Of a DNA stretch of 64,000 nucleotides, positions 23,568 to 35,082 are shown piece by piece. Source of the stretch: Limonium bicolor (Eukaryota > Streptophyta > Magnoliopsida > Caryophyllales > Plumbaginaceae); contig CM041778.1 of assembly GCA_023374045.1 (NCBI GenBank), positions 286,479,533-286,543,532 on the forward strand. Reading direction: 5' to 3'. The notes under the pieces were generated by a model. It had not been told where the DNA came from and searched no databases. It saw only the letters and a list, made by a program, of their open reading frames with translations. The stretch's first letter is position 1, and each line of letters starts with the position of its first letter. A program made the translations under genes and the position numbers.

Positions 23568-25560
23568 AGTGTATCATTGACCACTCGCCTTTTGGTGTAT
23601 GACTTTTGATACTAGTTATGTGGACTCGATATGAGTAACCTTGGAACCGTGACGGATTATATATATATGAATAGGATGTTAATGCTTACATTATCATGTA
23701 GCCATACTCAACGACGTAGAGTCAATGAGACCGGTAATTTCTGAACCAGAATTTCTACCTGCATGGCGCACTTGCTATTGCAAGCGCTATAGCAAGTAAA
23801 CCACTGAAATTTCCATCTGCCTTGCGCACTTGACAGAGCAAGTGCTGCAACTGCAACTACTACTTTTTAGTCTTTTATTATATATATACCAAAAAAATGT
23901 TTTTCAAACTTTTTCATACAACCTTAAGATTAGAAACCTATGAAACCTTGGGAAGACCGTTAGTCCAACCACTACAACTGAAGGAATTATATAGCCACTG
24001 TGATTGTAAACCACACCAGTTTAATTGTCCGAGAATTTTTCAGACAGGGCTTATTAGCCAAATACCATCAGAGTATACCTGCATTTAATGCTAATCACTA
24101 CTAGTCATAAATGTTTAGTCCTTATGGACAAGCAAACCCTTTGTAGATGCACCACCGTCAGTGAGGATGGTTGGGAAGTGAAGAGCCAAGTTGCTCAAGC
24201 TATTATGCAATCTGCAATATATCCAATTAAACGGATGAGGGAACGAATATGAACTATGGATGAGATGTAATCATGATAAACAAGGAGAAAAGGAATATAT
24301 GTTGTACTCAATGAGATCGAATTAACAGAACCAAGTTTGCTAAATATAGCACAGATTTTACTTACACCGAGCTGAATAACGCCGGCTTATGACACGAATT
24401 ACCACTGATGCCACAAAGGCAATAACACTTACAACAAGATAACCGATAACGCGAATTAATAAAAAAGGAGGATATCCATCAAAGGGAGATTGACAACGGA
24501 ATACTTCACAATAACCGTGTGACAGACATTACCAGTTTACTAAATGAGACATGGGACGACCGCACTCCGATAGGAGCATGTGGGCCTGACAGACTTATTT
24601 ATGAGTTAGTCAGGTAAGTAGTAATGTATTAGTACGGTACCCCATGCAAGTAGACAAGTAGTGTTAGGAACACGAGAAGTAGTCAACTCCGTACTAAGGA
24701 CAGTGATATAAGTTACCTCGAAGATGGACGAGAAGAGCCGCAATTGAACCAACGGGCTAAGAAAATCAAGAACCTTCAATAGAGAACTGTAGACAGTATA
24801 CAGTGAAGACAAGGGAACCGTTCAAGGATGTGAAACCGAAGGAAAGAAACATGAAAACCCATTATGGATGAATAATATGTAGAATCCTCATAAGGATCGA
24901 GCAAACTCTTGCAATCCAGAGGAAATCTACCAGATAAGTGGACATAAACGCGTGAATACGCAATGATGAGAGACAAAGTTAATATATTAGTAGATACCTT
25001 AAGCAAGGAACAATGGACTTTGGAATGTACCACTCACAGGATAATTCACGCACCTTATCTGTTTGACTCATTAGATATTAGCTGCTGAGGGTTTACGCCT
25101 CTACACTCTGTAGGACTGAGTGTTTTGGTATTGCACTCGTGCAGTTATTAATCTAGTGAGAATACGGGAAGATGTAATGGGTATCAACACGAGTGTGTAT
25201 AAAAGAACTACAACAGTGTGTTACTCAGGAACAAAACCACCAGGAGACACGGATGACAAGCTTTATCTCCGTGGACATGTAGGCTGGTACGTCTTAATAT
25301 TACAAGACAAGTGCAAAGAGCACTAAGTACTAACAGTAGCCGATGTCATATTATACCTCAAGCTGAATATCAGTGAGAGAAGACACATGCATGTATGCTA
25401 GTGATCCAAACGAGAGGATACACAACAATTGAAAGAGGCAAACTGAGCCTATGTTCATGGGTCTGCACCTCAATACGGAGCAAGTGGGCCCATTAGAACA
25501 AACTTGGGAGAGAGCACAAATAATTCAGTGCCACACCCTTTATGTATTGTGGAGCCCAGT
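23568..25560 (+). other. Non-coding filler of the outer element in place of pol
   Basis: About 2 kb in the position where a full element has pol. I found no protease, RT or integrase motif on either strand, and open frames are below 90 codons. At 23749-23853 an approximately 50-bp unit is repeated twice, each copy with a CGCACTTG word. The origin is unknown: it may be a very decayed pol or unrelated filler DNA. Confidence 0.6.
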
Positions 25561-25619
25561 AGAGCTAGAGTCATACCCGTCTCTCTGATATGAGAATAAT
25601 CCAAGAGTTGGTGAACTCT

Positions 25620-25646
25620 ATGAGAGCCAAGTATCCAGCGCTCCTT
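25620..25646 (+). pseudogene. Remnant of the pol chromodomain end in the outer element
   Basis: The nine codons at 25620-25646 read MRAKYPALL, the same as the end of the nested element's chromodomain. Weak similarity to the upstream chromodomain (VLWS at about 25551) may persist from 25545. This shows the outer element once had pol and lost nearly all of it. Confidence 0.7.
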
Positions 25647-25687
25647 GTTAAGCGGCTGTTGTATACTTGTGGGGTACGGGGGCGTAA

Positions 25688-25707
25688 CCCTTTTTAAGGG
25701 GGGTAGA
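25688..25707 (+). repeat. Upstream PPT-like tract of the outer element
   Basis: CCCTTTTTAAGGGGGGTAGA resembles the true tract at 26273-26288. The nested element has the same kind of extra tract in the matching place (12724-12741), so the duplication predates the split of the two. Confidence 0.75.
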
Positions 25708-25751
25708 GCCTCTTGGCTGTGCACGTGTGTACACTAAGTTTTTGTTGTTTC

Positions 25752-25921
25752 GTATGCATGGCATACAGTGAATTGGTGGTGTGCGGGGCACACGAGGTTT
25801 TGTTGGTTATGTTTAGTACGCGGGGCGTACGTTGTTGGCTTGTTTGTGTGTGATGTGCACTTGTATGTATGTATCTTATGGGATACCTGTTTGAATGTTG
25901 TATTTACACCCATGTGTGTAA
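25752..25921 (+). repeat. Series of short stem-loops in the outer element's 3' UTR
   Basis: Five hairpins with different stems: GTATGC/GCATAC (25752-25766, loop ATG), GTGTGC/GCACAC (25779-25793, loop GGG), GTACGC/GCGTAC (25816-25830, loop GGG), GTATCT/GGATAC (25871-25886) and TTACAC/GTGTAA (25904-25921). Stem sequences change while pairing is kept. Confidence 0.75.
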
Positions 25922-26255
25922 TACCTTTCGTATGCTACTTGTGATATATATATTTATATTGCCTTGTAGAATGATTACATATGGTATCGCCTAGATACAA
26001 AATGAATCATTAGATATGGAATGTGGAACGATGGAATATTATGGGCACCTCGGGGAGGTTGTCAGGGTTTGTAGAATTGATAGGAAATAATGGTGCTGAT
26101 GGATCACCTATATCCATATATGATTGAACTAACGCCACAAAGTGAGGGCGATGTGCTGTATAAGCACAATACAATGTATGTAAATGATATATCACATAGA
26201 TATACATTATGTGAATAATGGGTAGTTATATATATATTTACCTATTTTATTAAGC

Positions 26256-26288
26256 GACTTCGGGACGAAGTCTTTTTAAGGGGGTAGA
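26256..26288 (+). other. Hairpin and polypurine tract of the outer element
   Basis: GACTTCG-GGA-CGAAGTC (26256-26272) is a perfect 7-bp stem, followed by TTTTT and the purine tract AAGGGGGTAGA (26278-26288), one base before the 3' LTR. The tract primes plus-strand synthesis. The nested element has the same pair. Confidence 0.88.
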
Positions 26289-26289
26289 T

Positions 26290-29200
26290 TGAAATACCCC
26301 AAACTATTAAAACATGGATTAAATATCTAATCACATTAATTAAGGCCTAAACATGCCTTAAAAGTCAATTGAGAACAACAGTGGTCAACACAAAGCAAGA
26401 TATTGCACCCTTTGACTGTTTAGGGTAAATAAATACCCAAATGAACTACTTAGGACCTAAAACTTTGTCCTAAGCTTATTAACACATAAATAAACATATT
26501 AAAATTGTTGGAAAACACTCCAACACAAAGAACAAGCATTTACATGCTTCAAGGTCAAGTAGGGCAAAAATGTGCTCTAAGAAAACTTTGAAGGTCAAAT
26601 GACCTCTAAATGATATAAAATTGGATTCCATGATCAAATATCATGTAAGGAACACAAAAAAACTGTTCTCAAAGAAAACTGAGGTCAGAAACACCTTGCG
26701 ACACAAAATGTGCACTAAAATACCTTAAAGCACGTTTTTGTGTACGAGCTCTAAGATAATGACTTTTTGTCACTGTAAAGACTATATTAAGTTCTTTATA
26801 ACATTAATGTGACATGATAGAGTATATTATAAAGTCTAAATCAAAGTTTAAAAATAAAATCAAAATGGGCAATTTAGTATTAATAGTACCCAAAATAACA
26901 TCTAATTACTTACCTTTAACCATGGTCAAATGTCATCCATTGACCACACCCATCATTGCCGACCTCATATAGCTGGAATACCCACTCAATCAGCAATCTC
27001 TAATCAATTAGCCAGCCAATCTAATGACTCACCATTTACTATTTGATAAAGTAACCTTTAATGTCTTAAAAGCAAAAACTAGCATTATTTTCTCATTTCC
27101 TTGCTTCCCAGCCGACACAAGGCCTCTTCATCCTCTCTTTGGCTTCTACAAACCGTGGCTAACACACCAAATACAGAGGAGAACAACAATTGACATAGGT
27201 AAGCTTATTAAGCCATTTTATGTTCATTTTCTTCACAATTCTTTCCTCTTTCCATGGAGCAAAGCATCAACCAGTTCCATCAATGTTTCTAGATTTTTTT
27301 GGAGGTTAAAAGGAGGGCAAATCTCAGCTGTAACAAGGGAAGACGGTGGAGAAATCTAAACTTGTTCTTAAGGTATAAAAATGTGCTTTAAGCACTTATC
27401 CTTTGATTTTCATCAATTCCGGTTGTAAAGCCTTGTTTTCTAAGCTTATAATCTTCATATTAACATACTTATTCAGTTGTTATATCAAGAGCTTCAAGGT
27501 ATAGCCAGATCCAAGCCAAAAACACCATTTTAGGCATTTTAATCAAGGTAAAAATTAGCCATCTTCTAATCTGAGTTATACCAGTTTAAAGCTTGGTTTT
27601 AGTAGCTGATGCTCTTGTTCTTCTGAAAAAACAGGCCGTGGAGCACTTGTGCTTGCCTTGTTATTCTAAGGTAAATTTTACCTTGAAATATACATTAAAC
27701 ACTTCTTATGGTTAGATCTTGCTTGGAGACTAATCATGCCTTAATTGCTGTTTGAAAACATGTAAACTAAGCTGTGGAAAAATTATTCCTAAGCAGCCGT
27801 GGCCAAACAAGGCCTATACTTGGCAAAAACAAGGTATAAATCACTTAAACCTTCACTTGGTATATTAATATGTGCTTATACATTTGTATATATGTGCCGT
27901 GAGTGAATGGGTTATTTAAGGTCTTATTTTGACCTTAGGTGATTAAGGAATGGTTTAATAAATTTTATAACTAATTAATTAACATAATTGTCAAATTTAA
28001 GACATTATGTGGAAAATTGGTAAATATGGAAAATATGTGGTGAGGGCCGAGAGTTTAAAGTATTTTTGGGCATTTATGCGTAATTCATTTTATAAGCTAA
28101 TGTTTGTAATAAGGCCATGTACTTTAGGCCATTTTATTTATGTATTTATAAGGTTTTTAATTAAGTTTAGGTGGTGAAAATACATTACCGCATAGTATAA
28201 GGGGTTAATGTATAATTAAATTAAATTTGGGGGCTATATAATGATATAGCCGAAAATTAGAGGTTTAAATGAGTTTATATAAAAATTATAAGATTATATA
28301 AAGTTTTGGGGTTAAATGGTAATTTCTGAAAAATAAGGGTACAAACCGTAATATATGGTTATTGATGGTCAAGGAAATATTAAGGTGGTCAACCTTGACC
28401 ATATGGTAGGTTTTGACCAAATTAGATAAGTTAAATAACTTATTTAAGGTTTTATAATAAGATAAGTATTTAATTGTAACAATTTTATAACATATGTGGT
28501 GTATATGTTATTACCGAAAATTAAGGATGTATGATGATATTATAAACATCCATGGGCTATTAGGAATTTTTAGGAATTTATTTGGTTGGTTTTGGAATTA
28601 AAATAAACTATATATGTATAATATATAGTTATTATGTCATTATGACACTATGGAATAAAAGATGGGGTGGAAATGTAATATACCGAAAGTATATGGTTAG
28701 TAAGGGTAATTATAACCCTTTGGTGAAATTTGGTGATTTTTAGAATTATATAAGAGTATTTAATAAAGTATATGTATAATATATAGTTTTAATGATATTA
28801 TAAAACTATATGTTATAAATTGGGCCAAATGGCAATTATAGAATATATTGAGGTCGGTTCAGAATTTTACAAAAATATAACCATAGGTTATACCATTTTA
28901 TAAGTTAAAAATGTTATATTATATGATATATATAACATGGTATAAATAATGGGGTGATTTTGTAAATAAAGGAAACTATGGTATATGAAAAAGAATATGG
29001 TTTTGATATGGTGCCCATGTGGCAATAATAAATAGTTTTGTATAAAAACTATAGGTTATAAGTTAAAGGAAATAAAAATATCATATTATATGATATTAGT
29101 ATATGGAATAACATTACATAATGTTATGTGGTCAAAGTGAAATTAAAATAAAGATAAGGGCTGTACCGAATTATTAAGGTTAGAAATATGAATTTTAGAC

Positions 29201-31518
29201 TATGGTCTATAATGTTATAAATGTTATAACAATTATAAGGTTTAAAGGGATTAATATAAGTAAGGATATTCACATTAAATAATGTGACAAACTATAAATA
29301 AAAAAGATTTATAAACTAAGGTATATATTGATTATACCTTTGGAGTTGTAAATATACAACATAAATTGTTACATAATATTAGGATAATAATCTTAATATA
29401 GGTTGTATAATATAATACAACTAATGGGAATAATCATCTAATATAAGATGATAAAATGTAACATATAATATAAGAGTTTTATAACTCATGGAGTTTACCT
29501 ATATGGTACATATATACATATACAAGAAAAATGTATATAAGGATGGATATATATTATGGTTAGAAACCATATAATATAATGGTGGTGGTTATTAAAAAAA
29601 AATAGATACAAACTATAAGTTAGGAGTTTTTGAATGCAAATATAATTCGCTAAAGATAATGGATTATATAATACCATGTATTATAATGGATGGTGGAAAA
29701 ATAATACAATATAATAAGTCATGCATGCATACATGCAACTATAGGTTATATACCTAAATTTAATGGTGGATAAGATTAAAGAAATATAATGAACTAAACT
29801 TAACAGTCGAAATATTTTGACATAAGAGTTTTAGTAACAAAGCCAACCGGTTTAGAAACACCCGTAACAAATAACTGTAGGAAATCCGGGGATAAACTGT
29901 CGGGGTTACTTGTTGTTCGGAAATACCGGATGTAGTTAGTCATGGAGGCTGACTTATAGTTTATTACCGTTTAGATCATACTCCAGACGAGGACGCTTGA
30001 CGGGCTAGTGGTCTACACTGCGCATCCTAGGTCTTGGTGAACGATATGTAAAGGGGTTTGATCCTAGTTGTCCTAAGGAAACTCCTTTGGCTCGGATTTG
30101 GTTGATATCACTTGTGTGTTAAGTGTTTTGGATACATGTATGTGATTGTGTGCTACTGCATTAATTATTTATGCACGAGCGTCCTACGGGACTAACACTA
30201 CGTCAACTATAGATCGGCTTATATAAACAAACATATACGTTATTGTGATGACAAGACGGTTACTTGATATAATACCACAGTATTAATATTAAGTATATGG
30301 CAACCTAAGTAAAACACTTAGGAACGAGTCACGACATTGTCGGTCTCTAGAGCATGGATCTCGAACATGAATATAACCTAGATTACTTCTAGGTATGCGT
30401 GAGACCCATTAGGCATCCAATTGATAAATTATATTCTCCATAAGACTAAGAGCAGATCTTAAACATTATGAGAGAGAGATGGTGTGAGTTGAGGTAAGGA
30501 ATCCAGTGTAGTTTACGAACTATCTGGTTGCGCATTTGTGATCACTGAGGGGTTCCCGATTGGGTTCCGCTCCAGGTTTATACCCAACGAGCCCTATTTG
30601 GATCGTGGGTCAGGTGGCTACGGCCTTTATATGGACGTCTTACGAGACAAAAGAGAATAGTCAGGGGCCTCCGGACCTCTGGGAAAATGAGCACCTTTGT
30701 GTGTACGGGAGGACTACTGTCCATGGTGAGGTTATCGGGTTGTCTTAACATGACGCCCAACTGGTATTAATTAAACATGGTTTGGATGGGGCCTTAAAGG
30801 CCAAATTAAATTAAATCAACAATGGATGGTGTACGCTACGACGATTGTACATTGTACATTATACTGCCATTATTTCGATACGTTCGATATACAATGGTTG
30901 CTATGATATTTTATGACTGTTTGAATTGGATGGATGGTTGAATGTGTATGAGTATTTGGATGGAGGATTATGTATATTATACATGTATATTACAGTATTG
31001 ATTATAACTGTAAAATGGTAAAGCATGAAACCAATCTAATAATAAGATGGTTAAAATGACTAAGTGACCATTAGGGTCCAGGCCCGGCATACTCAGCGTC
31101 TATCGCTGATACTACACCATTATGCAGGTTGTTGATGATTGTCGAAGCCGAAGTGCGGGAACAGGGTAATTAAGGTTTATTTTGATTACCGCACAGGGAG
31201 TTTATTTGTATAACAATGAAGATGGTGAAATGTATTATGGTACGGTTATGTATATTCGGAATTGGGTAGACGCTCACTTGTCGACGTTTATGGTTTATGG
31301 ACTTAGTATGATGTATAGGAGTTGTCTCGTTATCACGGCGGTTAGCAGTTTGTTTATGTTGGAAGTTAGATGTAGTTTGGCTTCGTTACTCGCATGGGCG
31401 AGTAATGGCCGGTGACACCCGAGTGAGTATTGTTGTTGTTATTATTTCTTCCGCTGTAAGACGTTTTATTTATTACTACGAGAGAGATTATTACGTGTTT
31501 AAGGAGGGGGGTGTTACA
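26290..31518 (+). repeat. 3' LTR of the outer gypsy element (5,229 bp)
   Basis: It runs from TGAAATACC to GTGTTACA and matches 714-5940 throughout, with a few percent of differences by eye and small indels. It is followed by the TTTTA duplication. Confidence 0.94.
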
Positions 31519-31523
31519 TTTTA
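31519..31523. repeat. Target-site duplication TTTTA, right copy
   Basis: It matches 709-713 and closes the outer element. Confidence 0.93.
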
Positions 31524-32148
31524 TGTTATTGAGGGTGTACATAATACAGGAAATATTGACCCGTCTTTATTTGAAGATAGAGAAGTGACTACGAATAAAG
31601 TAAAAACCGATCGCTATAAACTAGTCCCTCGATGTTAAGGACATAAATCAGTCTATAATATAACCTATATTATGTGAAACTTCCCACTACATTGGTTGCT
31701 CACAGATTAGCCCAAGTTTCCCTTAGAGAGAGTTGGTACGCCGTGAAACCGAGCAGCTGTGTTTCACCTTCTTCTCTTGGCAATGGAAGGACAACAGGCT
31801 AATTACCCCCTTGGTCCTCCAATGGATTATGGGGCTTAGCAGTGAATTAACCATGTAATGGTCCAGCACCATCATCACTCACTCCCCACTCCTCCCCCTT
31901 CTTTGTTCTTAGTTGAATCCATTGTCTGCTTATATGTATAAACATATCACGCGGTGTCGACCCGATCAATTTTTTTTCTGCTCCTCGATTTATTTATTAT
32001 CTTGTGTCACTTCCTTTTCTTTGTCAAGAACTCTTATATCAATTATATTAAGCACAATACATGGTCATCAAGCCTATATCCAGTTCACCATTCTTTATGG
32101 TGATATATGTACTTGTAACTTACTTATTGATGAATTCCAGATGAGAGT
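31524..32148. other. Unclassified stretch between gypsy and copia elements
   Basis: This is the right-hand continuation of the flank at 1-713. No domain, LTR pair or RNA gene is recognised, and open frames are under 85 codons. It could be an old element or unique DNA. Confidence 0.5.
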
Positions 32149-32485
32149 GTTATAAATCCCGTGAACCATTTTTCTAAAGGAGATCCACCATCAACCGTGT
32201 CAGTTGCCAATACGAGTGGGCGAGCACTAGGCAATCTCTATAACGATCTGATTAGATTGTGACAGCAATAATTCTTTAGTTGTTATATTTTACAGCTATT
32301 CTTCTACAACATTCTTTTCTCTAATTCCGTGCTCTACTTATGTAGCTCTCATTAGTTATTTTTCTGTTGAACAAGTTACATTCTATAATAAGAAGTTTTG
32401 TTGGTTCTCTCGTTTCTCCCTTCCTTGTCCCGTTTCCTTTTTGTTAATTTCTTCCCGATGATTCTGAGTTTTGTCAATATCTACA
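32149..32485 (+). repeat. Candidate 5' LTR of copia-1 (337 bp)
   Basis: It begins TGTTATAAATCCCG and ends ATATCTACA, the usual TG...CA form and a usual copia LTR size. The right end is set by the adjoining PBS. The left end is inferred, since the 3' LTR is not in the window. Confidence 0.65.
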
Positions 32486-32497
32486 TAGTATCAGAGC
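32486..32497 (+). other. Primer binding site of copia-1
   Basis: TAGTATCAGAGC directly follows the LTR and differs by one base from the initiator tRNA-Met type TGGTATCAGAGC. Confidence 0.8.
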
Positions 32498-32599
32498 AGT
32501 GAAGACTGGGATCTTGAACCACTCTTTTCTTTATAAGGTTTTTGGTCACAGCGGCGAATTGGATTAGATGATCTGGTTCATGCATTGAAAGATTCAAGA

Positions 32600-32930
32600 T
32601 CAAGAGGCAACAATGTTATTGACACAACACATCCTTTGTTCTTTCACGCTTTCGATCATCCCGCTATGATCACTGCTTTGAAATTCAACGGGAATGGATT
32701 CTATATTTGGAAGAGATTTGTTCACTCTCATGGCAAAGAATAAACTCAGTATGATTGATGGAAAGGTCAAGCGTTCAAGGAGCTTGCGTGGGACAAGTGC
32801 AACATCCTTGTCATGGTATGACTTCTTAATGCTTGGAACAACAAATCAGGGAAAGTCTCATCTTCAATTCCACGACAACATACATTTGGGATAATGTCAT
32901 ATCTAGATATGGCCGAATAGACGGAACTAC
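32600..32930 (+). pseudogene. gag: Copia-1 gag, 5' part
   Basis: Frames carry copia gag features: LKFNGNGFYIWKR, then in another frame AKNKLSMIDGK, then TYIWDNVISRYGR. Frameshifts lie near 32730 and 32830. The protein breaks at 32930, where the CACTA element begins, and continues at 44212. Confidence 0.8.
32928..32930. repeat. 3-bp target duplication of the CACTA element (TAC; right copy TAT at 44209-44211)
   Basis: CACTA transposons make 3-bp duplications. The copies differ by one base (TAC and TAT). Removing the element and one copy restores the copia gag reading frame, which supports the boundaries. Confidence 0.7.
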
Positions 32931-33329
32931 CACTAATGGAAAAAAGATTATAAATTACACCCTTTAAATAACGGTTATATAACATACGGTAACTAAATTA
33001 GTGGGTCGGAGGTAATTAATCACGATTTGTTATATAACTATAATTTATAGTGGGCCGGGGGTGAAAAATGGGTAAGATTAACGGACTTTATATTATGGTT
33101 ATATGCAGAATCGTAATCTAAAGGTTGACGCGAGGCTTTAGATTACAGTTCATGTACAAACCGTAAACTAAAGTTCATTGACCCATGTGCGCTTACTCAC
33201 TTAACGATGTCGTTCTACTGTTTCGTATCTCTACGCGGGTGCCTACACACATTGATGACATCGTTTAGTCAAGAGACAGGATCTTTTAATTATGGTTTCT
33301 GAGGGAACCGTAATTAAAAGTTCAATGCA

Positions 33330-34780
33330 ATTAAAACAACGTCGTTTTACATTGTTTGGGCATTCATTTTGGGCACATTTTTTAGACTTTTAAGTTTTTC
33401 AATAATGTGCAGGTATTGATTACCCATACTACCCCTGCTGATTGGAGGTCTTACACAACTTCCCATGCATGCTCTTTATTTTCCTGCTCTTGTCAAGTCA
33501 TAAATTTTCTTCCGCAAGCCCATATCCGAAACTCTCTCTGTTTCAAGCCGACTTGGTAAGCTTCTTCTCCTCTTCTTCCTTCTTTTTCTTGCTTCTATTC
33601 TTTCGTTCTGATGAAGTTGTCCGCTGCGCAGATCACCACTTTTGTTTAAGTCGCGCGCACAAACAATATTAATTAGCATGTACTCTCGGACGAACAATCT
33701 AAGTTCTATATATATATATATATACATAAATGAAGTAACTTTTTGGTTTTTTTGTTAATCTGTAGCGTTAATGCATTGTAGGAGTAGTAATAACCAAGTT
33801 CCGCATGCATGCAAACTGATTAATGTTCATATGTGATTTCATATGTATGAGGTTTATTTGTTCTTCTGTATAGTCGATGAGTAGGGTTGGAGATGAGTAT
33901 TTGTTTGTCTGTAGCGTGGATGAGTTTTTGCTCGTAACCTAAATTTACATTGGAAATGGTTAAAGGGTCAATTGTCTCCCTAGGATGATCCCATTAATAT
34001 AGAGGGATCAACCGCGTATGGTTCAAGGGTGTCGCCCGTTAATTAAGAGAATACAGGTGAAAGGTAATGTGTGTTGATGTTCTTGACGTATTTTATTTTC
34101 TTAATATTTCTAATTTGTTAATGTGTCTTAATTATAACATTTTCTCTGTTCGATTTATGTAACAAAAAAGGTGGGACGATGGCACGCCAGTGCTGCGCAT
34201 TTACAGAGTGCATGAACTCACCATGTGTCCGCCAACAGACATGTTATGCATCAAAAAGATGGATGTGGTGGACGTTGACGACTCAAGGACTTTACCCACC
34301 TACTGGTGAGGGTTATCGCCACAACCCCCTGAAACGTACAAAGAGGCATCTCTAGAATTTCCCTTCTCACCATATCAATATAGGTTCCCGTTGGACCCCT
34401 ACAACAAATTGGTAAGATCAAGCTGGAAGAACTACTAGACATGAAATGAAAGCATGGGAGAGATTAGAAGCTGATGCTGATATCAGAACAAGCTCTGATG
34501 AAGCTTCGTCGGGTTGATAGTTTAGAAGTTTTTTTAAAGACATTCGGAATTTGTTGTAGACTTTTTGTTTTGTACTAAAGTACTACTCAATTTTTTTTGC
34601 TTAAAATAGTAAAAATGAGCCTACTGCAATGTTGGTTGAGGTTACATTTGTTGAACTAATATTGTCTAATTTGTTGAGCTATATTGTGTATTAGTGTTGA
34701 TATTGTTGGAGCTTTTTCTTTACAGGTTTTTGATATATTTACAGTTTTAATATATTTACAGGTTTTTGAATGTTCAAAAA
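33330..34780. other. Internal region of the CACTA element, function unknown
   Basis: No transposase motif seen. A 76-codon frame at 33442-33672 starts with a hydrophobic, signal-peptide-like stretch and meets GGTAAGC at 33554-33560, which looks like an exon edge. Another open stretch (about 34170-34305) reads DDGTPVLRIYRVHEL. CACTA elements often capture gene pieces, and these two might be such pieces, but I do not recognise their source. Confidence 0.35.
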
Positions 34781-34789
34781 ATAAAACAC

Positions 34790-35077
34790 TTTAAATTATA
34801 ATTCTTAGGAAAAACCATAATTTAAAGTCTTTTGACGCACGCCCAGCGGAGGGCTTTAAATTACGATTATGATGGAAAACTGTAATTTAAAGCCCTCCAC
34901 TAGGCTCGCGCCAAAAGGCTTTAAATTATGATTTTTCCTAAGAACCATAATTTAAAGCCCTCTAGTGGGAGCACACCAAAAGGCTTTAAATTATGGTTCG
35001 TGACCGTGATTAAAAGCCATCGGGTATAGACGATGCTGGCGTGTATTGTGAGTCATAACCATAATTAAACAAGGTTT
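34790..35077. repeat. Right subterminal repeats of the CACTA element
   Basis: Six or more alternating forward and reverse copies of a CTTTAAATTATGGTT / AACCATAATTTAAAG word, with GC-richer spacers such as GCCCTCCACTAGG. Confidence 0.78.
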
Positions 35078-35082
35078 TGACC
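35078..35082. repeat. Target-site duplication TGACC of element A, left copy
   Basis: It repeats at 44176-44180 directly after the 3' LTR. Confidence 0.92.

Larger units (their letters stand above)
714..31518 (+). mobile_element. Outer Ty3-gypsy element, Tekay/Del-related, gag-only (TR-GAG-like)
   Basis: The element has two 5.2-kb LTRs (714-5940 and 26290-31518) that begin TGAAATACC and end GGTGTTACA, a PBS of the initiator-Met type at 5945, a polypurine tract at 26278-26288 and a TTTTA target duplication. Coding content is a gag with zinc knuckle (6174-7572) and, far downstream, only the last codons of a pol chromodomain end (25620). Protease, RT, RNase H and integrase are absent, so the element needed enzymes from a relative. 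A related, pol-bearing element is inserted at 7671-23562 in the opposite orientation. The LTRs differ by a few percent by eye, so the insertion is not very recent. Confidence 0.93.

Noticed and set aside
23568..26289. A second AlkB copy or hidden pol in the outer element
   Set aside because: Searched by eye for HxD, RxNLTFR, DSGA, FIDD and DDE motifs on both strands; only the nine chromodomain-end codons were found.
714..31518. Long duplicated blocks as an assembly error
   Set aside because: Each repeat pair has TG...CA ends, matching 5-bp target duplications, a PBS and a PPT, and the copies differ by scattered changes.
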